This document shows, piece by piece, positions 23,381 through 33,157 of a stretch of 42,755 bases of DNA. The notes beneath the pieces are model-generated. The model was given only the letters and a program-made list of their open reading frames with translations. It was not told the origin of the DNA and made no database searches. Positions within the stretch are counted from its first letter, which is position 1; each line of letters starts with the position of its first letter. Position numbers and translations under genes: made by a program. Origin of the DNA: Clostridium sp. AM49-4BH (GTDB taxonomy: Bacteria; Bacillota; Clostridia; Lachnospirales; Lachnospiraceae); the NCBI RefSeq assembly GCF_003478335.1, contig NZ_QUFB01000027.1:1-42755 (forward strand). Reading direction: 5' to 3'.

Positions 23381-24406
23381 TTATATATTTTTACCGCGCA
23401 GCTGACCACAGGCAGCATCAATATCGCTTCCCATCTCTCTACGGATCGTTGCGGTAATATGCCTGCTCTCCAATATTTTCTGAAACTCCAATACTTTGGT
23501 ACGCTTGGATCGCTCTCCCATACGCCCTTCCACCGGATTCAGCGGGATCAGGTTGACATGGCAATTCAGACCGTGCAGCAAATCCGCCAGCTCCTCTGCA
23601 TGTTCTGCGCTGTCATTCGTCCCATCCACCAAGCTATATTCAAATGTAACTCGGCGTCCGGTGTGATCCACATACTCCCGGCATGCTTTCAAGATCTCTG
23701 CGATCGAATACCGATTGGCAACCGGCATCATTTCCCGGCGCAGTACATCATTCGGCGCATGCAATGAGATTGCAAGTGTGATCGTTAAATCTTCTTTCAT
23801 CAGACGATAGATTCCATCTACAAGACCGCAGGTCGACAATGTTATATTTCGCTGACTGATATGCAGTCCCCGTTCATCCGAAATCATTCGAATAAAACGT
23901 ACAACATTCTCGTAGTTATCCAAAGGCTCTCCAATTCCCATAAGGATCACATTAGAGACACGCTCTCCGGTGATCCGCTGTACCTCATAGATCTGCTCTA
24001 GCATTTCCCCGGTTGTCAGACTGCGATTTAAGCCGCCTACCGTGGACGCACAAAAACGACATCCCATCCGGCAGCCCACCTGAGTGGATATACAAACGCT
24101 ATTGCCATGATGATATTTCATCAACACTGACTCTACTTTATTACCGTCACTAAGCTCCATCAAAAACTTGTTCGTACCATCTGCGGAAATCTGCCGCTTT
24201 ACCATGGTACAACCATTTAACGCCGCCTGCTCCTCTAATTTATCACGAAACGCTGCGGACAGATTGGTCATACTCGCAAATTCTTTGACCATTTTTTGAT
24301 GCATCCACTGATATAACTGCGTTGTGCGAAATTTCTTCTCTCCAAGATCTTCCACAAACTGCTGCAACTCAGCAAATGTCATGCTTTTAAGATCCACTTT
24401 CTGCAT
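23381..24406 (-). CDS. rlmN: 23S rRNA (A2503-C2)/tRNA (A37-C2) methyltransferase, radical SAM
   Basis: A 341-residue radical SAM enzyme. The cluster motif CRMGCRFC (CxxxCxxC) follows GNSVCISTQVG. The GEPLDNYENV SAM loop is present, and STCGLV and the C-terminal GSDIDAACGQL supply the second catalytic Cys region. It methylates C2 of A2503 in 23S rRNA and A37 in some tRNAs. The start is supported by AAGGAGTGGACAG. It lies 30 bp after rsmB in the conserved operon, with normal length. Confidence 0.95.
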   Translation of the reverse strand: MQKVDLKSMTFAELQQFVEDLGEKKFRTTQLYQWMHQKMVKEFASMTNLSAAFRDKLEEQAALNGCTMVKRQISADGTNKFLMELSDGNKVESVLMKYHHGNSVCISTQVGCRMGCRFCASTVGGLNRSLTTGEMLEQIYEVQRITGERVSNVILMGIGEPLDNYENVVRFIRMISDERGLHISQRNITLSTCGLVDGIYRLMKEDLTITLAISLHAPNDVLRREMMPVANRYSIAEILKACREYVDHTGRRVTFEYSLVDGTNDSAEHAEELADLLHGLNCHVNLIPLNPVEGRMGERSKRTKVLEFQKILESRHITATIRREMGSDIDAACGQLRGKNI

Positions 24407-24436
24407 CTGTCCACTCCTTCTTTCCTAATTACTTTG

Positions 24437-25837
24437 TCATATTCCTTTTCGCTGAAATTTTGCCACAAAGAAACCATCCGATCCATTTCCCGGCAACACT
24501 TGCAAATATCCCTCTTTACCGGTCTTTCCTCGCAGCGATTCCGGAAGGTCTTCCTCGATCGAAACCGGCACAAACGGAAGTGTCTCCTCGATCCACGAAA
24601 CGTTATCATTATTTTCTTCTCTTGCAACGGTACACGTACTATATAGCAATATACCACCCGGCCGTACATATTGGCTGACAACCCGCAAGATCTCTCGCTG
24701 CAGCGATGCCAGCTCATCAATATCTTCCCGATGCGTGTGATATTTAATATCACATTTGCCACCGATGACTCCCAGTCCGGAACACGGTAGATCTGCGATC
24801 AAAACATCCACCGAATCGATCCAATCTTTGCGAAGGATCCTGGCATTCTGACGGTACAGTTCGCAATGATCTACCCCGGCGCGCTCCATATTTTCCTGAA
24901 TCAAATGCACTTTCGTCTCGCTTAAGTCACAAGAAAAGATTACACCGGTACCTGCCAATAAATCCGCTGCGTGCAGAGATTTGCCGCCCGGTGCTGCACA
25001 AACGTCCAATACCTCTTGTCCCGGTTTGATCCCGGAAACAGCACCAACAAGCATCGAACTTTCATCCTGCACCTGCAGTCTTCCTCTCACAAACGCCTCC
25101 ATAGAATCCACTCGCTCAAAGCCGGATAAGTGAAGGGCATACGGGAACCATTTTCCGGGCTGTACTGTTACCTGCTGCCGCTCCAAAGACTCTATGATCT
25201 CAGGAACCGCAAGATCCGGATTTCCGCTCGGATTTTGCAGATTCAGATTGCACCGCACGGTTACACCACTTTCCTTCTGCATAAAACCCTGCAGGATCTG
25301 TTCTGTTTCAGCTTCACTGTATTCTTCTAAAAAATATTCAATGATCCAACCCGGCATCGAATATTTGATGGATGCGTAGGAAATAAAATCTTTCGCATCT
25401 GGATATTTAATCTGATCTTTGCCACGGATAACACTTCGAAGAACGCCATTGACAAATCCACTAAGACCTTTCAAACCACGTTTACGTACCAGTTTCACAG
25501 CTTCGTTGCAGGCTGCACTGTCAGGCACTTGATCCATATAGAACAACTGATATACTGCCATACGCAGTGTTTCACGGATCACCGGTTTCATCTTGACCAC
25601 TTTTGTTTTTGAAAAACAATCTATGATGTAATCCAAACGGATTGCCTGTTCAACAGTTCCTTCTACTAATCTGGTAAGAAACGCACGCTGTTGTTTGGAC
25701 AACGTATCCTCTCTATTTAAGGTACGGTGTAATGTCCGGTCACAATACTTGCCTTCTTCCATCACCTGCAGGAGAATATCCAGCGCAATGGCACGTACAT
25801 TTCGCATATTCTGTTGTGGCGTCTGCCGTTTCTCCAT
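24437..25837 (-). CDS. rsmB: 16S rRNA (cytosine-967-C5)-methyltransferase
   Basis: A 466-residue protein with an N-terminal NusB-like RNA-binding domain (about residues 10-140: ALDILLQVMEEGKYCDRTLH, NEAVKLVRKRGLKGLSGFVN). A C-terminal Rossmann methyltransferase follows, with DVCAAPGGKSLHAAD, ADLPCSGLGVIG (catalytic Cys) and LLYSTCTVAREEN (second Cys). It methylates C967 in 16S rRNA. The length fits. It sits 23 bp after fmt, with a moderate ribosome binding site (AAAGGA). Confidence 0.95.
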   Translation of the reverse strand: MEKRQTPQQNMRNVRAIALDILLQVMEEGKYCDRTLHRTLNREDTLSKQQRAFLTRLVEGTVEQAIRLDYIIDCFSKTKVVKMKPVIRETLRMAVYQLFYMDQVPDSAACNEAVKLVRKRGLKGLSGFVNGVLRSVIRGKDQIKYPDAKDFISYASIKYSMPGWIIEYFLEEYSEAETEQILQGFMQKESGVTVRCNLNLQNPSGNPDLAVPEIIESLERQQVTVQPGKWFPYALHLSGFERVDSMEAFVRGRLQVQDESSMLVGAVSGIKPGQEVLDVCAAPGGKSLHAADLLAGTGVIFSCDLSETKVHLIQENMERAGVDHCELYRQNARILRKDWIDSVDVLIADLPCSGLGVIGGKCDIKYHTHREDIDELASLQREILRVVSQYVRPGGILLYSTCTVAREENNDNVSWIEETLPFVPVSIEEDLPESLRGKTGKEGYLQVLPGNGSDGFFVAKFQRKGI

Positions 25838-25860
25838 GGTATTACTGTCCTTTCTATTGC

Positions 25861-26814
25861 CTAATCACAGGCAAGTATCGTTCCGCAGTCAATCTGCATG
25901 CCGCGCAGGAAATCTGCAATATTCATTCGTTTTTTGCCGGCGAGCTGCAAGCTTTGCACACTCAGGCAGCCATCTCCTGTCTGGATCCACAAGCGATTTT
26001 TATCAATCAATACGATCTGACCGCACCGGCCTTTCTCGATCTGCTCTGCTGCCTGCTGCTCCGCATCGACAATATCTGCATCCCAAATTTTTAGCATTTT
26101 ACCCTGTAAGCCCGTATAACAACTCGGCCACGGATTAAGTCCTCGGATCAAACGCTCTAATTCAACCGCCGGTCTGGTAAAATCAAGCTTTCCTGTCTCC
26201 TTGGAAAGCATCTTGGCATACGTATATTCTTCTCCCTGCGGAACAGGATGGAGTTCTCCGGCTTCTGCCTGTTTCAATACCTCTAGTATCATCGGACCGC
26301 CAAGTTGTGACAATTTATCAAACAAACTGCCCCCGGTCTCTTTGGCATCCAATGTATATTTCTGAACCATCAACATATCTCCGGTATCCAGTCCCTCATC
26401 CATCTGCATGATCGTTACGCCACTTTCCGGATCTCCGTCAATAACAGACCACTGGATCGGTGCTGCACCACGAAGCTTTGGCAACAAGGACGCATGCACG
26501 TTCATGCATCCGTATTTTGGCAGTTCTAATATTTCTTTGGGTAATATCTGGCCAAATGCTACAACGATGATCACATCCGGGTTAAGTTCCTGCAAGACCG
26601 GATAAAACGTTCCGTCCTTTATGCGCTCCGGCTGAAATACCGGAATCTGCACCTCCACGGCGGCTTCCTTCACCGGAGAAAACTGCAGCTTACCGCTTCT
26701 TCCCTTCGGTCGGTCCGGCTGTGTCACAACACCAACTACTTCATGTTCGCTCTGTATCAGAGTTTCCAATGTCGGAACCGCAAAGTCCGGTGTCCCCATA
26801 AATACAATACGCAT
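25861..26814 (-). CDS. fmt: methionyl-tRNA formyltransferase
   Basis: A 317-residue enzyme that formylates initiator Met-tRNA using 10-formyl-THF. The N-terminal catalytic domain shows MRIVFMGTPDFAVPTLETL, NVHASLLPKLRGAAPIQWSV (Asn-His catalytic pair) and GVTIMQMDEGLDTGDML (Asp). The C-terminal OB-type tRNA-binding domain begins near RLIRGLNPWPSCYT. I chose the ATG at 26814; the longer frame begins with GTG at 26838 and would swallow the GGAG site. It is paired with def in the standard order. Confidence 0.95.
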   Translation of the reverse strand: MRIVFMGTPDFAVPTLETLIQSEHEVVGVVTQPDRPKGRSGKLQFSPVKEAAVEVQIPVFQPERIKDGTFYPVLQELNPDVIIVVAFGQILPKEILELPKYGCMNVHASLLPKLRGAAPIQWSVIDGDPESGVTIMQMDEGLDTGDMLMVQKYTLDAKETGGSLFDKLSQLGGPMILEVLKQAEAGELHPVPQGEEYTYAKMLSKETGKLDFTRPAVELERLIRGLNPWPSCYTGLQGKMLKIWDADIVDAEQQAAEQIEKGRCGQIVLIDKNRLWIQTGDGCLSVQSLQLAGKKRMNIADFLRGMQIDCGTILACD

Positions 26815-26895
26815 GCTTTGTCCACTCCTTTGTCTCACTCTAATCAGGCACTGTCTTCTGCAGTCTGCCTCTCTATCGTCATCCTATGAGATCAT

Positions 26896-27372
26896 TTACT
26901 CGATCGGCTCTACGTCCTGAATCCCATTTTCCGTCTTGCTGACATACAGCGTACCGGAAAGATGGTCGATTTCATGCTGCAAGGCTCTCGCTAACAGCTC
27001 TTCCCCTTCCACAATGATCTCATTCATATTTTCATCCAATGCTTTTACCTTCGCATAATTGGCGCGTTTTACAATACCAACTTTGCCAGGCACACTCAAG
27101 CAGCCTTCCTGTCCGATCTGCTCTCCGCTAAGTTCAATGATCTCCGGATTGACCAATACGATCGGATGATCACATTCCGGTGTAACATCAATCACGCAGA
27201 TCTGCTTCAAAATACCAACCTGAGGTGCTGCAAGACCTACGCCCTCTGCGTCATACATCGTCTCTAACATATCCTCGATCAATGTTTTAATCCTAGGTGT
27301 CATCTCCTTTACCGGGCGACACTGCTTTGTCAATATTTCATCTCCCATTACTCGAATTGTTCTTAATGCCAT
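26896..27372 (-). CDS. def: peptide deformylase
   Basis: A 158-residue metalloenzyme that removes the formyl group from nascent peptides. All three motifs are present: GVGLAAPQVG, EGCLSVPG (metal Cys) and QHEIDHLSG (HExxH). The start MALRTIRVMGDEILTK at 27372 follows AGGAAGAAAAAA. The intended end of priA (27389) lies only 16 bp upstream, which supports both the start choice and the interpretation of the priA frameshift. Normal length, type I-like bacterial form. Confidence 0.95.
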   Translation of the reverse strand: MALRTIRVMGDEILTKQCRPVKEMTPRIKTLIEDMLETMYDAEGVGLAAPQVGILKQICVIDVTPECDHPIVLVNPEIIELSGEQIGQEGCLSVPGKVGIVKRANYAKVKALDENMNEIIVEGEELLARALQHEIDHLSGTLYVSKTENGIQDVEPIE

Positions 27373-27388
27373 TTTTTTCTTCCTTCCT

Positions 27389-27531
27389 TTATTCATGATC
27401 AAAAGAAAACTGAACACTTAAATGCTCTGACAGTCCTCTTTGCCGAATGTACTGTTCTAATCGATCTTTTTCCCGTACCAAGCACTCATACTCCGCCGAT
27501 TTTCCATATATCATATATCGATATACATCCC
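27389..27531 (-). other. displaced 3' end of priA, out of frame with the main ORF
   Basis: In the -1/+2 frame relative to the priA ORF, this segment reads RDVYRYMIYGKSAEYECLVR and runs on without interruption to a TAA at 27389. DRYRY-like residues are the expected continuation after GPSEAPIAKL in PriA. Adding one base at about 27529-27532 (CTCGGG to CTCCGGG) joins the two frames and gives a 745-residue PriA of normal length, ending 16 bp before def. Confidence 0.75.
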
Positions 27532-29625
27532 GAGTTTGGCGATCGGTGCCTCTGACGGTCCCAAAAGTACAAGCCCCTCTGTGCCACGAAGCATGTCCGC
27601 TAACTCATCTGCAAATGACGTCGCTAACGCCTCATCCTTAGAAAGCACCAATACTCCTAGTATATGGGAAACGGGCGGATATTGCAACATTTGACGCATT
27701 AAAATTTCCTGCTTATAAAATTGCACGTAGTTTTGATCTGCTGCGCAGGTAATGCTGTAATGCTCCGGCTGATAGGTCTGCAGGACAACTTCTCCGGCAA
27801 GATCGCCACGTCCTGCCCGTCCTGCCGCCTGCGCCAGCAACTGATAAGTGCGTTCTGCCGCTCTGTAATCTCCTACATTAAGCGACAGATCTGCCGCCAA
27901 TATGCCAACTAATGTTACCTTCGCAAAATCATGGCCCTTGACGATCATCTGCGTTCCTACCAAAATGTCTGCCTCTCCCGCCGCAAATTGCTTTAAGATC
28001 CGGTCATGCCCCTCTTTGCCTCCGGTCGTATCCGCATCCATGCGAAGTACTCTTGCACCCGGAAATCTGCTTGCCGCCATCTGTTCTACCTGCTCTGTGC
28101 CTAGTCCAAAAGTGCCAATGTATTTCGATCCACAGGAGGGACAAGTCTGTGGCATCGGAATCGTATAGCCACAATAATGGCAGGTCAGATGCGTTACTTT
28201 GCCAGCTCTGCTGTGCGGTTTGAGTGACACGGCACAATGCGGACAGCCAACGACTTCTCCACATTTGCGACAGGACACAAAGCCTGCAAATCCGCGACGA
28301 TTCAAAAATAAGATTGTCTGTTCGCCTCGTTCCAGTCTCTTTTGGATCTTACCCGTTAAACTCCGGCTAAATATCGAGAAATTCTTTGCTGCCAGTTCTT
28401 CCCGCAGATCCACAATTTCCACACGAGGCAGTGAAGCCCCTCCGGCGCGCTCCGTCAGTTCAATGCGCGTATACTCCCCTGTGGTCGTATGATAATATGC
28501 TTCCAGCGATGGTGTCGCCGATCCGAGTAACACGCTTGCCCCAAGCATCTTGGCACGCTGTACGGCAACTTCTCTTGCATGATATTTCGGAACATTTTCA
28601 CTTTGATAGCTGGACTCATGTTCCTCATCCATAACAATGATCCCCAGTCGCTCAAACGGCGTAAACAATGCAGATCGCGGCCCGATCATAATATCGATCT
28701 CTCCCATCTGCGCACGTTCAAACTGGTCGTACCGCTCTCCCGCAGATAGTCTGGAATGCATAACCGAAACTCTGTCTCCAAAACGCGCATAAAAGCGCTG
28801 TACTGTCTGAAACGTGAGTGCGATCTCCGGGATCAGCACTATGGCCTGTCTGCCGCTGCGGATGACATGCTCGATACATTGCATATATACTTCCGTCTTT
28901 CCGCTTCCGGTAACACCATGCAGCAGATATACCTGCTGCTGTCCCGCATCCATATTGCCACAGATCTGCGTTACAGCCTTTTGCTGCTGCTCATTCAATA
29001 TCACTTCTTTGTCTGCCGCATGAAGTGTGTGATAGGGATTGCGGTAAGATCTGCTCACCTCTATACGGATCCATCCTTTGTCCTGCATTGCTCGAAGTAC
29101 AGATAGCGTTGCCTTATGCGCCTTACAAAGCACATCATAATCCATCCCGTCTGCATAGTCTTCTGCCTGCAGCAAAGCATCTATGATCCGCACTCTTGCC
29201 GTCTGATGCTTGCCTGCCAGTTCCTCGCGTATCTTTCTAAGCTCTTCCCTTGTTGGGATCGGTATGACACGCTTTTTCTCTTTTATCTGGATTTCACGCC
29301 GCACCGGCATAACAGCCTTGATCGCGTCATTCATCGTGCCGCCGTAATGTGTTTTTATCCAGTAAGCAAGGGAAAGCAGGTGCGACTGTGCTACGACGCC
29401 CTGCTTTACAACTGCTATAATATCTTTGGTTCGGCGAATGTCAAACTTCGCCTGATCTGACAACCCGATAATATATCCCTGCACTGTTCGATTTCCTTTG
29501 CCAAATGGAATATCGACCAATGCGCCGATCACCGCGTCCGCCTGTAACGGATCCGGTACACGATATTGAAACGGGCGGTCTAGACTTTTCACCGATATAT
29601 CGATGATAATATCTGCAAATAGCAT
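27511..29625 (-). CDS. priA: primosomal protein N' (replication restart helicase PriA), frame broken near the 3' end
   Basis: A 704-residue open frame. It holds the N-terminal DNA-binding domain (DIIIDISVKSLDRPFQYRVP) and helicase motifs GVTGSGKTEVY (Walker A), VMDEEHESSYQ (DEEH) and LGSATPSLEAY. The zinc-binding cysteines lie in CRKCGEVVGCPHC, then CHYCGY and CPSCG, followed by late helicase motifs (LVGTQMIVKGHDF, QAAGRAGRG). The frame ends abruptly at MYIDI; the true last ~45 residues are in another frame (27389-27531). PriA reloads the replisome at stalled forks. Truncation of the last strand/helix region of the C-terminal domain would probably impair function, so a sequencing error is plausible. 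Confidence 0.93.
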   Translation of the reverse strand: MLFADIIIDISVKSLDRPFQYRVPDPLQADAVIGALVDIPFGKGNRTVQGYIIGLSDQAKFDIRRTKDIIAVVKQGVVAQSHLLSLAYWIKTHYGGTMNDAIKAVMPVRREIQIKEKKRVIPIPTREELRKIREELAGKHQTARVRIIDALLQAEDYADGMDYDVLCKAHKATLSVLRAMQDKGWIRIEVSRSYRNPYHTLHAADKEVILNEQQQKAVTQICGNMDAGQQQVYLLHGVTGSGKTEVYMQCIEHVIRSGRQAIVLIPEIALTFQTVQRFYARFGDRVSVMHSRLSAGERYDQFERAQMGEIDIMIGPRSALFTPFERLGIIVMDEEHESSYQSENVPKYHAREVAVQRAKMLGASVLLGSATPSLEAYYHTTTGEYTRIELTERAGGASLPRVEIVDLREELAAKNFSIFSRSLTGKIQKRLERGEQTILFLNRRGFAGFVSCRKCGEVVGCPHCAVSLKPHSRAGKVTHLTCHYCGYTIPMPQTCPSCGSKYIGTFGLGTEQVEQMAASRFPGARVLRMDADTTGGKEGHDRILKQFAAGEADILVGTQMIVKGHDFAKVTLVGILAADLSLNVGDYRAAERTYQLLAQAAGRAGRGDLAGEVVLQTYQPEHYSITCAADQNYVQFYKQEILMRQMLQYPPVSHILGVLVLSKDEALATSFADELADMLRGTEGLVLLGPSEAPIAKLGMYIDI

Positions 29626-29655
29626 ATAAACCCTACATTCCTTTCGGTTCTGTCA

Positions 29656-31125
29656 TCACTGCAGGAAGTTGCCGTCTTTGACAACATCTGCCACCAGTTC
29701 TCTCTCATCCATATGGTATTTCTTGCCACAGATTTCCTGATAATCTTCATGTCCTTTACCGGCTAAAACGATAACATCACCCTCTTGTGCATGCTCGATC
29801 GCATAACGGATCGCCTCGGCTCGGTCAATGATCGTGATGTATTTTCCATCCGCTTTTTCCACGCCGGTGACGATATCTGCAATGATCGCTTCCGGCTGTT
29901 CATTACGCGGATTGTCCGAAGTCACGATCGTCAGATCTGCCATCTTAGAAGAAACCTCTCCCATTTCAAAGCGACGCTCTCTGGAACGGTTACCACCACA
30001 TCCAAACAGGCACACCAGACGCTTTGGATGATACTCTCGCAGCGTAGACAAGAGACTCTCAAGACTCATAGCATTGTGTGCGTAGTCGATCATAAGCGTA
30101 AATTTAGAAGAAACCGGAAGGATCTCCACTCGCCCCTTCACACGGATCTGCGATAAAGAGTTCAATATCGTCTCTTTTTGTACTCCGAAATGTCTGCAGA
30201 TCGCAATCGCCGTCATCGAATTATACACACTAAATGTGCCCGGAATATCAATCTCAACGTCCATATCCAATGCCCCACTCATGTGGTAAGCAACACCAAG
30301 CGTGCCGCCTTTATCCATCAAATGAACATTAGACGCGCGAAGATCTGCATCTTCTCCAAATCCATATGTCTCCACTTCACACGTATGACCTTCCAATACC
30401 TCATCCAGATGATGTGCATCAGCATTGAATATACCGTGTTTACACTGCTTAAACAAAAGGCTCTTGCAATGAATATAGTCTGCCAGATCCTTATGCTCAT
30501 TCGGACCGATATGATCCGGCTCCAAATTTGTAAAAATGCCGTAATCAAATACAAAACCGCTTACACGGTGTAACATCAACGCCTGTGAAGAAACTTCCAT
30601 CACCACGCATTTGCATCCGGCGTCCACCATTTTGCGGAAAGATTCCTGCACAACATACGATTCCGGAGTTGTGTTCACCGATGGGATCACCGTATCTCCA
30701 ATGATCGTCTCGATCGTTCCGATCAAGCCGGTCTTAAAGCCGGATGCCTCCAAGATCGAACGAACCATGTACGTTGCCGTTGTCTTCCCCTTGGTTCCGG
30801 TAATTCCAATCGTTGTCAGTTCTTTGGCAGGATGGTCAAAATATGCTGCTGAAAGCTGTGCAAGCGCTAACCTGCTGTCTGCCACCCGGATCACGGTAAC
30901 CTCATCGGGAACGGTAACTTCCTTTTCCACGATCAACACCGCAGCGCCTTTTGCGGCAACTTCCGGTGCAAAATCATGTCCGTCGCGCACTGCCCCGCTA
31001 ATGCATACAAATACAGAATCCTGCTCTACCTTACGTGAATCATATACTAAGGTACTGATCTCGCGGTCCTGCTCCCCCTGCAGTACCGTATAATCCATAT
31101 CCAATAATAACTGTGATAATCTCAT
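29656..31125 (-). CDS. murE: UDP-N-acetylmuramoyl-tripeptide synthetase, meso-DAP type
   Basis: A 489-residue Mur ligase that adds the third residue of the peptidoglycan stem. The ATP loop is GITGTKGKTTATYMV, the central domain has NTTPESYVVQESF and EVSSQAL, and the amino-acid-selecting motif is SDNPRNEQP. DNPR is the signature for meso-diaminopimelate rather than lysine, consistent with dapF next door. The start is supported by AAAGGATGAGCAGAAT. It lies 30 bp upstream of priA and follows dapF by about 80 bp. Confidence 0.95.
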   Translation of the reverse strand: MRLSQLLLDMDYTVLQGEQDREISTLVYDSRKVEQDSVFVCISGAVRDGHDFAPEVAAKGAAVLIVEKEVTVPDEVTVIRVADSRLALAQLSAAYFDHPAKELTTIGITGTKGKTTATYMVRSILEASGFKTGLIGTIETIIGDTVIPSVNTTPESYVVQESFRKMVDAGCKCVVMEVSSQALMLHRVSGFVFDYGIFTNLEPDHIGPNEHKDLADYIHCKSLLFKQCKHGIFNADAHHLDEVLEGHTCEVETYGFGEDADLRASNVHLMDKGGTLGVAYHMSGALDMDVEIDIPGTFSVYNSMTAIAICRHFGVQKETILNSLSQIRVKGRVEILPVSSKFTLMIDYAHNAMSLESLLSTLREYHPKRLVCLFGCGGNRSRERRFEMGEVSSKMADLTIVTSDNPRNEQPEAIIADIVTGVEKADGKYITIIDRAEAIRYAIEHAQEGDVIVLAGKGHEDYQEICGKKYHMDERELVADVVKDGNFLQ

Positions 31126-31208
31126 ATTCTGCTCATCCTTTCTGTCCTATCTATATTTCTGTTACATTCCTAACCACAAACAACATCATATTCTCTGTCT
31201 CTTACATT

Positions 31209-32057
31209 CTACACATCAATATCTGTGATATCGATTTCCCCATCGAATACAACCGTAGCCGGTCCCGTCATAAATACTGTCTCTGCCTCACGATCATAGA
31301 CAATATACAGATCGCCTCCCAGCAAATGTACAGTTACGTTCTCATCCGTTTTGCCATTTAATACACAGGCTACAACAGCCGCACACGTTCCTGTTCCACA
31401 AGCAAGTGTCTCTCCGGCCCCTCGCTCCCAAACACGCATATTGATCTCACTGCGGTTTAACACCTGAATAAATTCTGTATTTACTCTCTTCGGAAATGCT
31501 TCATGATGCTCAAAACCCGGTCCGATCTTTTCCAACGGAAGTGATGCAGTATCCTCCACAAAAACAACGGCATGAGGATTTCCCATAGATACCGCTGTTA
31601 CATGATACTCTTTCCCCTCCACGATCAATGGCTCATTCACACACTGCTTCTCTCCGATCGTTACCGGAATCTCTGACGGGCAGAGGATCGGCGATCCCAT
31701 ATTCACTTTCGCCGTTTTCATCTTACCATCCTGTACTTCCATATCAATATATTTGATACCGGCTAACGTCTCGATCGACACCTTCGTTTTATCGGTCAGC
31801 CCGTAATCATAGACATATTTTGCAACACAGCGTATTCCGTTGCCGCACATTTCTCCACGGGAACCATCAGCGTTGTACATCGCCATGCAAAAGTCTGCCA
31901 CCTCAGACGGCTCAATTAAGATCAGTCCATCCGATCCGATGCCAAAATGGCGGTCACTCACAAATTGTGCTACCTTATCCGGATGTTTCACCGTTTCCTC
32001 CAGGCAGTTCACATATACATAATCATTGCCACACCCATGCATCTTTGTAAATTTCAT
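31209..32057 (-). CDS. dapF: diaminopimelate epimerase
   Basis: A 282-residue enzyme that converts LL- to meso-diaminopimelate, supplying both lysine synthesis and MurE. The two catalytic cysteines are in GEMCGNGIRCVAKY and LACGTGTCAAVVA, and the substrate-binding start MKFTKMHGCGNDYVYVN is standard. I placed the start at 32057 (AAAGGAATGATCGT before ATG); the open frame continues upstream to 32180 without a homologous sequence. The position beside murE is functionally coherent. Confidence 0.95.
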   Translation of the reverse strand: MKFTKMHGCGNDYVYVNCLEETVKHPDKVAQFVSDRHFGIGSDGLILIEPSEVADFCMAMYNADGSRGEMCGNGIRCVAKYVYDYGLTDKTKVSIETLAGIKYIDMEVQDGKMKTAKVNMGSPILCPSEIPVTIGEKQCVNEPLIVEGKEYHVTAVSMGNPHAVVFVEDTASLPLEKIGPGFEHHEAFPKRVNTEFIQVLNRSEINMRVWERGAGETLACGTGTCAAVVACVLNGKTDENVTVHLLGGDLYIVYDREAETVFMTGPATVVFDGEIDITDIDV

Positions 32058-32124
32058 ACGATCATTCCTTTCCCGGCTCATTTTAGAGCCGCAGGTACCA
32101 TAGTTACTTTGTGTCTCTTGCTTT

Positions 32125-33126
32125 CTATGTTTTATTCTTTCGGTATCCCGAATGATAATACGCCTCATCTGATGCAACACGGCCTCTCGGCGTTCGCAGG
32201 ATCAGTCCATTTTGAACAAGATAGGGTTCGTATACATCTTCTAACGTACCCGGGTCTTCTCCGATCGATACGGCTAACGTTTCTAATCCTACAGGCCCAC
32301 CGCCAAATTTTTGGATCATCGTCATGAGGATCTGTCGATCCGTCTGATCCAACCCCAGCTTATCAACCTCTAATAAATTCAGCGCAAAATCAGCCACCTC
32401 TTTCGTTATACGTCCATCGTACTTGATCTGTGCAAAATCACGCACTCTCTTGAGCAGCCGGTTAGCAAGGCGCGGCGTCCCTCTGGATCGTCTGGCAAGC
32501 TCCAAAGCACCATCTTTATCAATTTCTACTTCTAATATTTTAGCAGAGTGCAAAATGATCTCCTGCAGCTCTTCTACCGTATAGAACGCCAGACGGCTCA
32601 CAACCCCAAAACGATCTCTTAACGGTGCCGACAGCATGCCGGCTCTTGTCGTTGCACCGATCAATGTAAACTTTGGCAGATCTAAGCGGATCGACCGTGC
32701 CGCTGCACCTTTCCCGATCACGATATCGATCACAAAATCCTCCATCGCAGGATATAATACCTCTTCTACCTGGCGATTCAACCGGTGGATCTCATCCACA
32801 AACAGCACATCTCCATCCTGCAGATTATTGAGGATAGCAGCCATCTCACCCGGCTTTTCAATGGCAGGTCCCGCTGTGATCTTTAGATTCGTCCCCATCT
32901 CATTTGCCACGATCCCGGCAAGTGTTGTCTTACCAAGTCCCGGCGGGCCGTACAACAGTACATGGTCCAAAGAGTCCCCTCGCTCCTTAGCAGCTTCTAT
33001 ATACACTTTAAGGTTGCTCTTTACTTTTTCCTGTCCGATATACTCCCGAAGATACTGCGGTCTGAGACTGGTCTCTATCCCTGCATCTTCATTCGTAAAC
33101 TCCGTTGTAATGCTTCTCTTTGCCAT
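32125..33126 (-). CDS. ruvB: Holliday junction branch migration helicase subunit RuvB
   Basis: A 333-residue AAA+ motor: Walker [12 protein letters not shown] at about 60-70, Walker B FVDEIHRL, sensor 1 [11 protein letters not shown], arginine finger region [11 protein letters not shown], and a winged-helix C-terminus ([19 protein letters not shown]). It drives branch migration with RuvA. It follows ruvA by 31 bp and has a weak ribosome binding site (AAAGGA). Normal length. Confidence 0.96.
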   Translation of the reverse strand: MAKRSITTEFTNEDAGIETSLRPQYLREYIGQEKVKSNLKVYIEAAKERGDSLDHVLLYGPPGLGKTTLAGIVANEMGTNLKITAGPAIEKPGEMAAILNNLQDGDVLFVDEIHRLNRQVEEVLYPAMEDFVIDIVIGKGAAARSIRLDLPKFTLIGATTRAGMLSAPLRDRFGVVSRLAFYTVEELQEIILHSAKILEVEIDKDGALELARRSRGTPRLANRLLKRVRDFAQIKYDGRITKEVADFALNLLEVDKLGLDQTDRQILMTMIQKFGGGPVGLETLAVSIGEDPGTLEDVYEPYLVQNGLILRTPRGRVASDEAYYHSGYRKNKT

Positions 33127-33157
33127 CCGTTATTAATTCCTTTCGTCTGACTTTGTT

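Noticed and set aside
22697..23767. Several plus-strand ORFs opposite stp and rlmN, including one of 217 codons
   Set aside because: They are antisense to genes with complete family motifs and show no independent domains or start signals.
24379..24762. 127-codon minus-strand ORF overlapping rlmN/rsmB
   Set aside because: It lies in another frame of rsmB, has no ribosome binding site or recognisable domain, and the rsmB frame has clear catalytic motifs.
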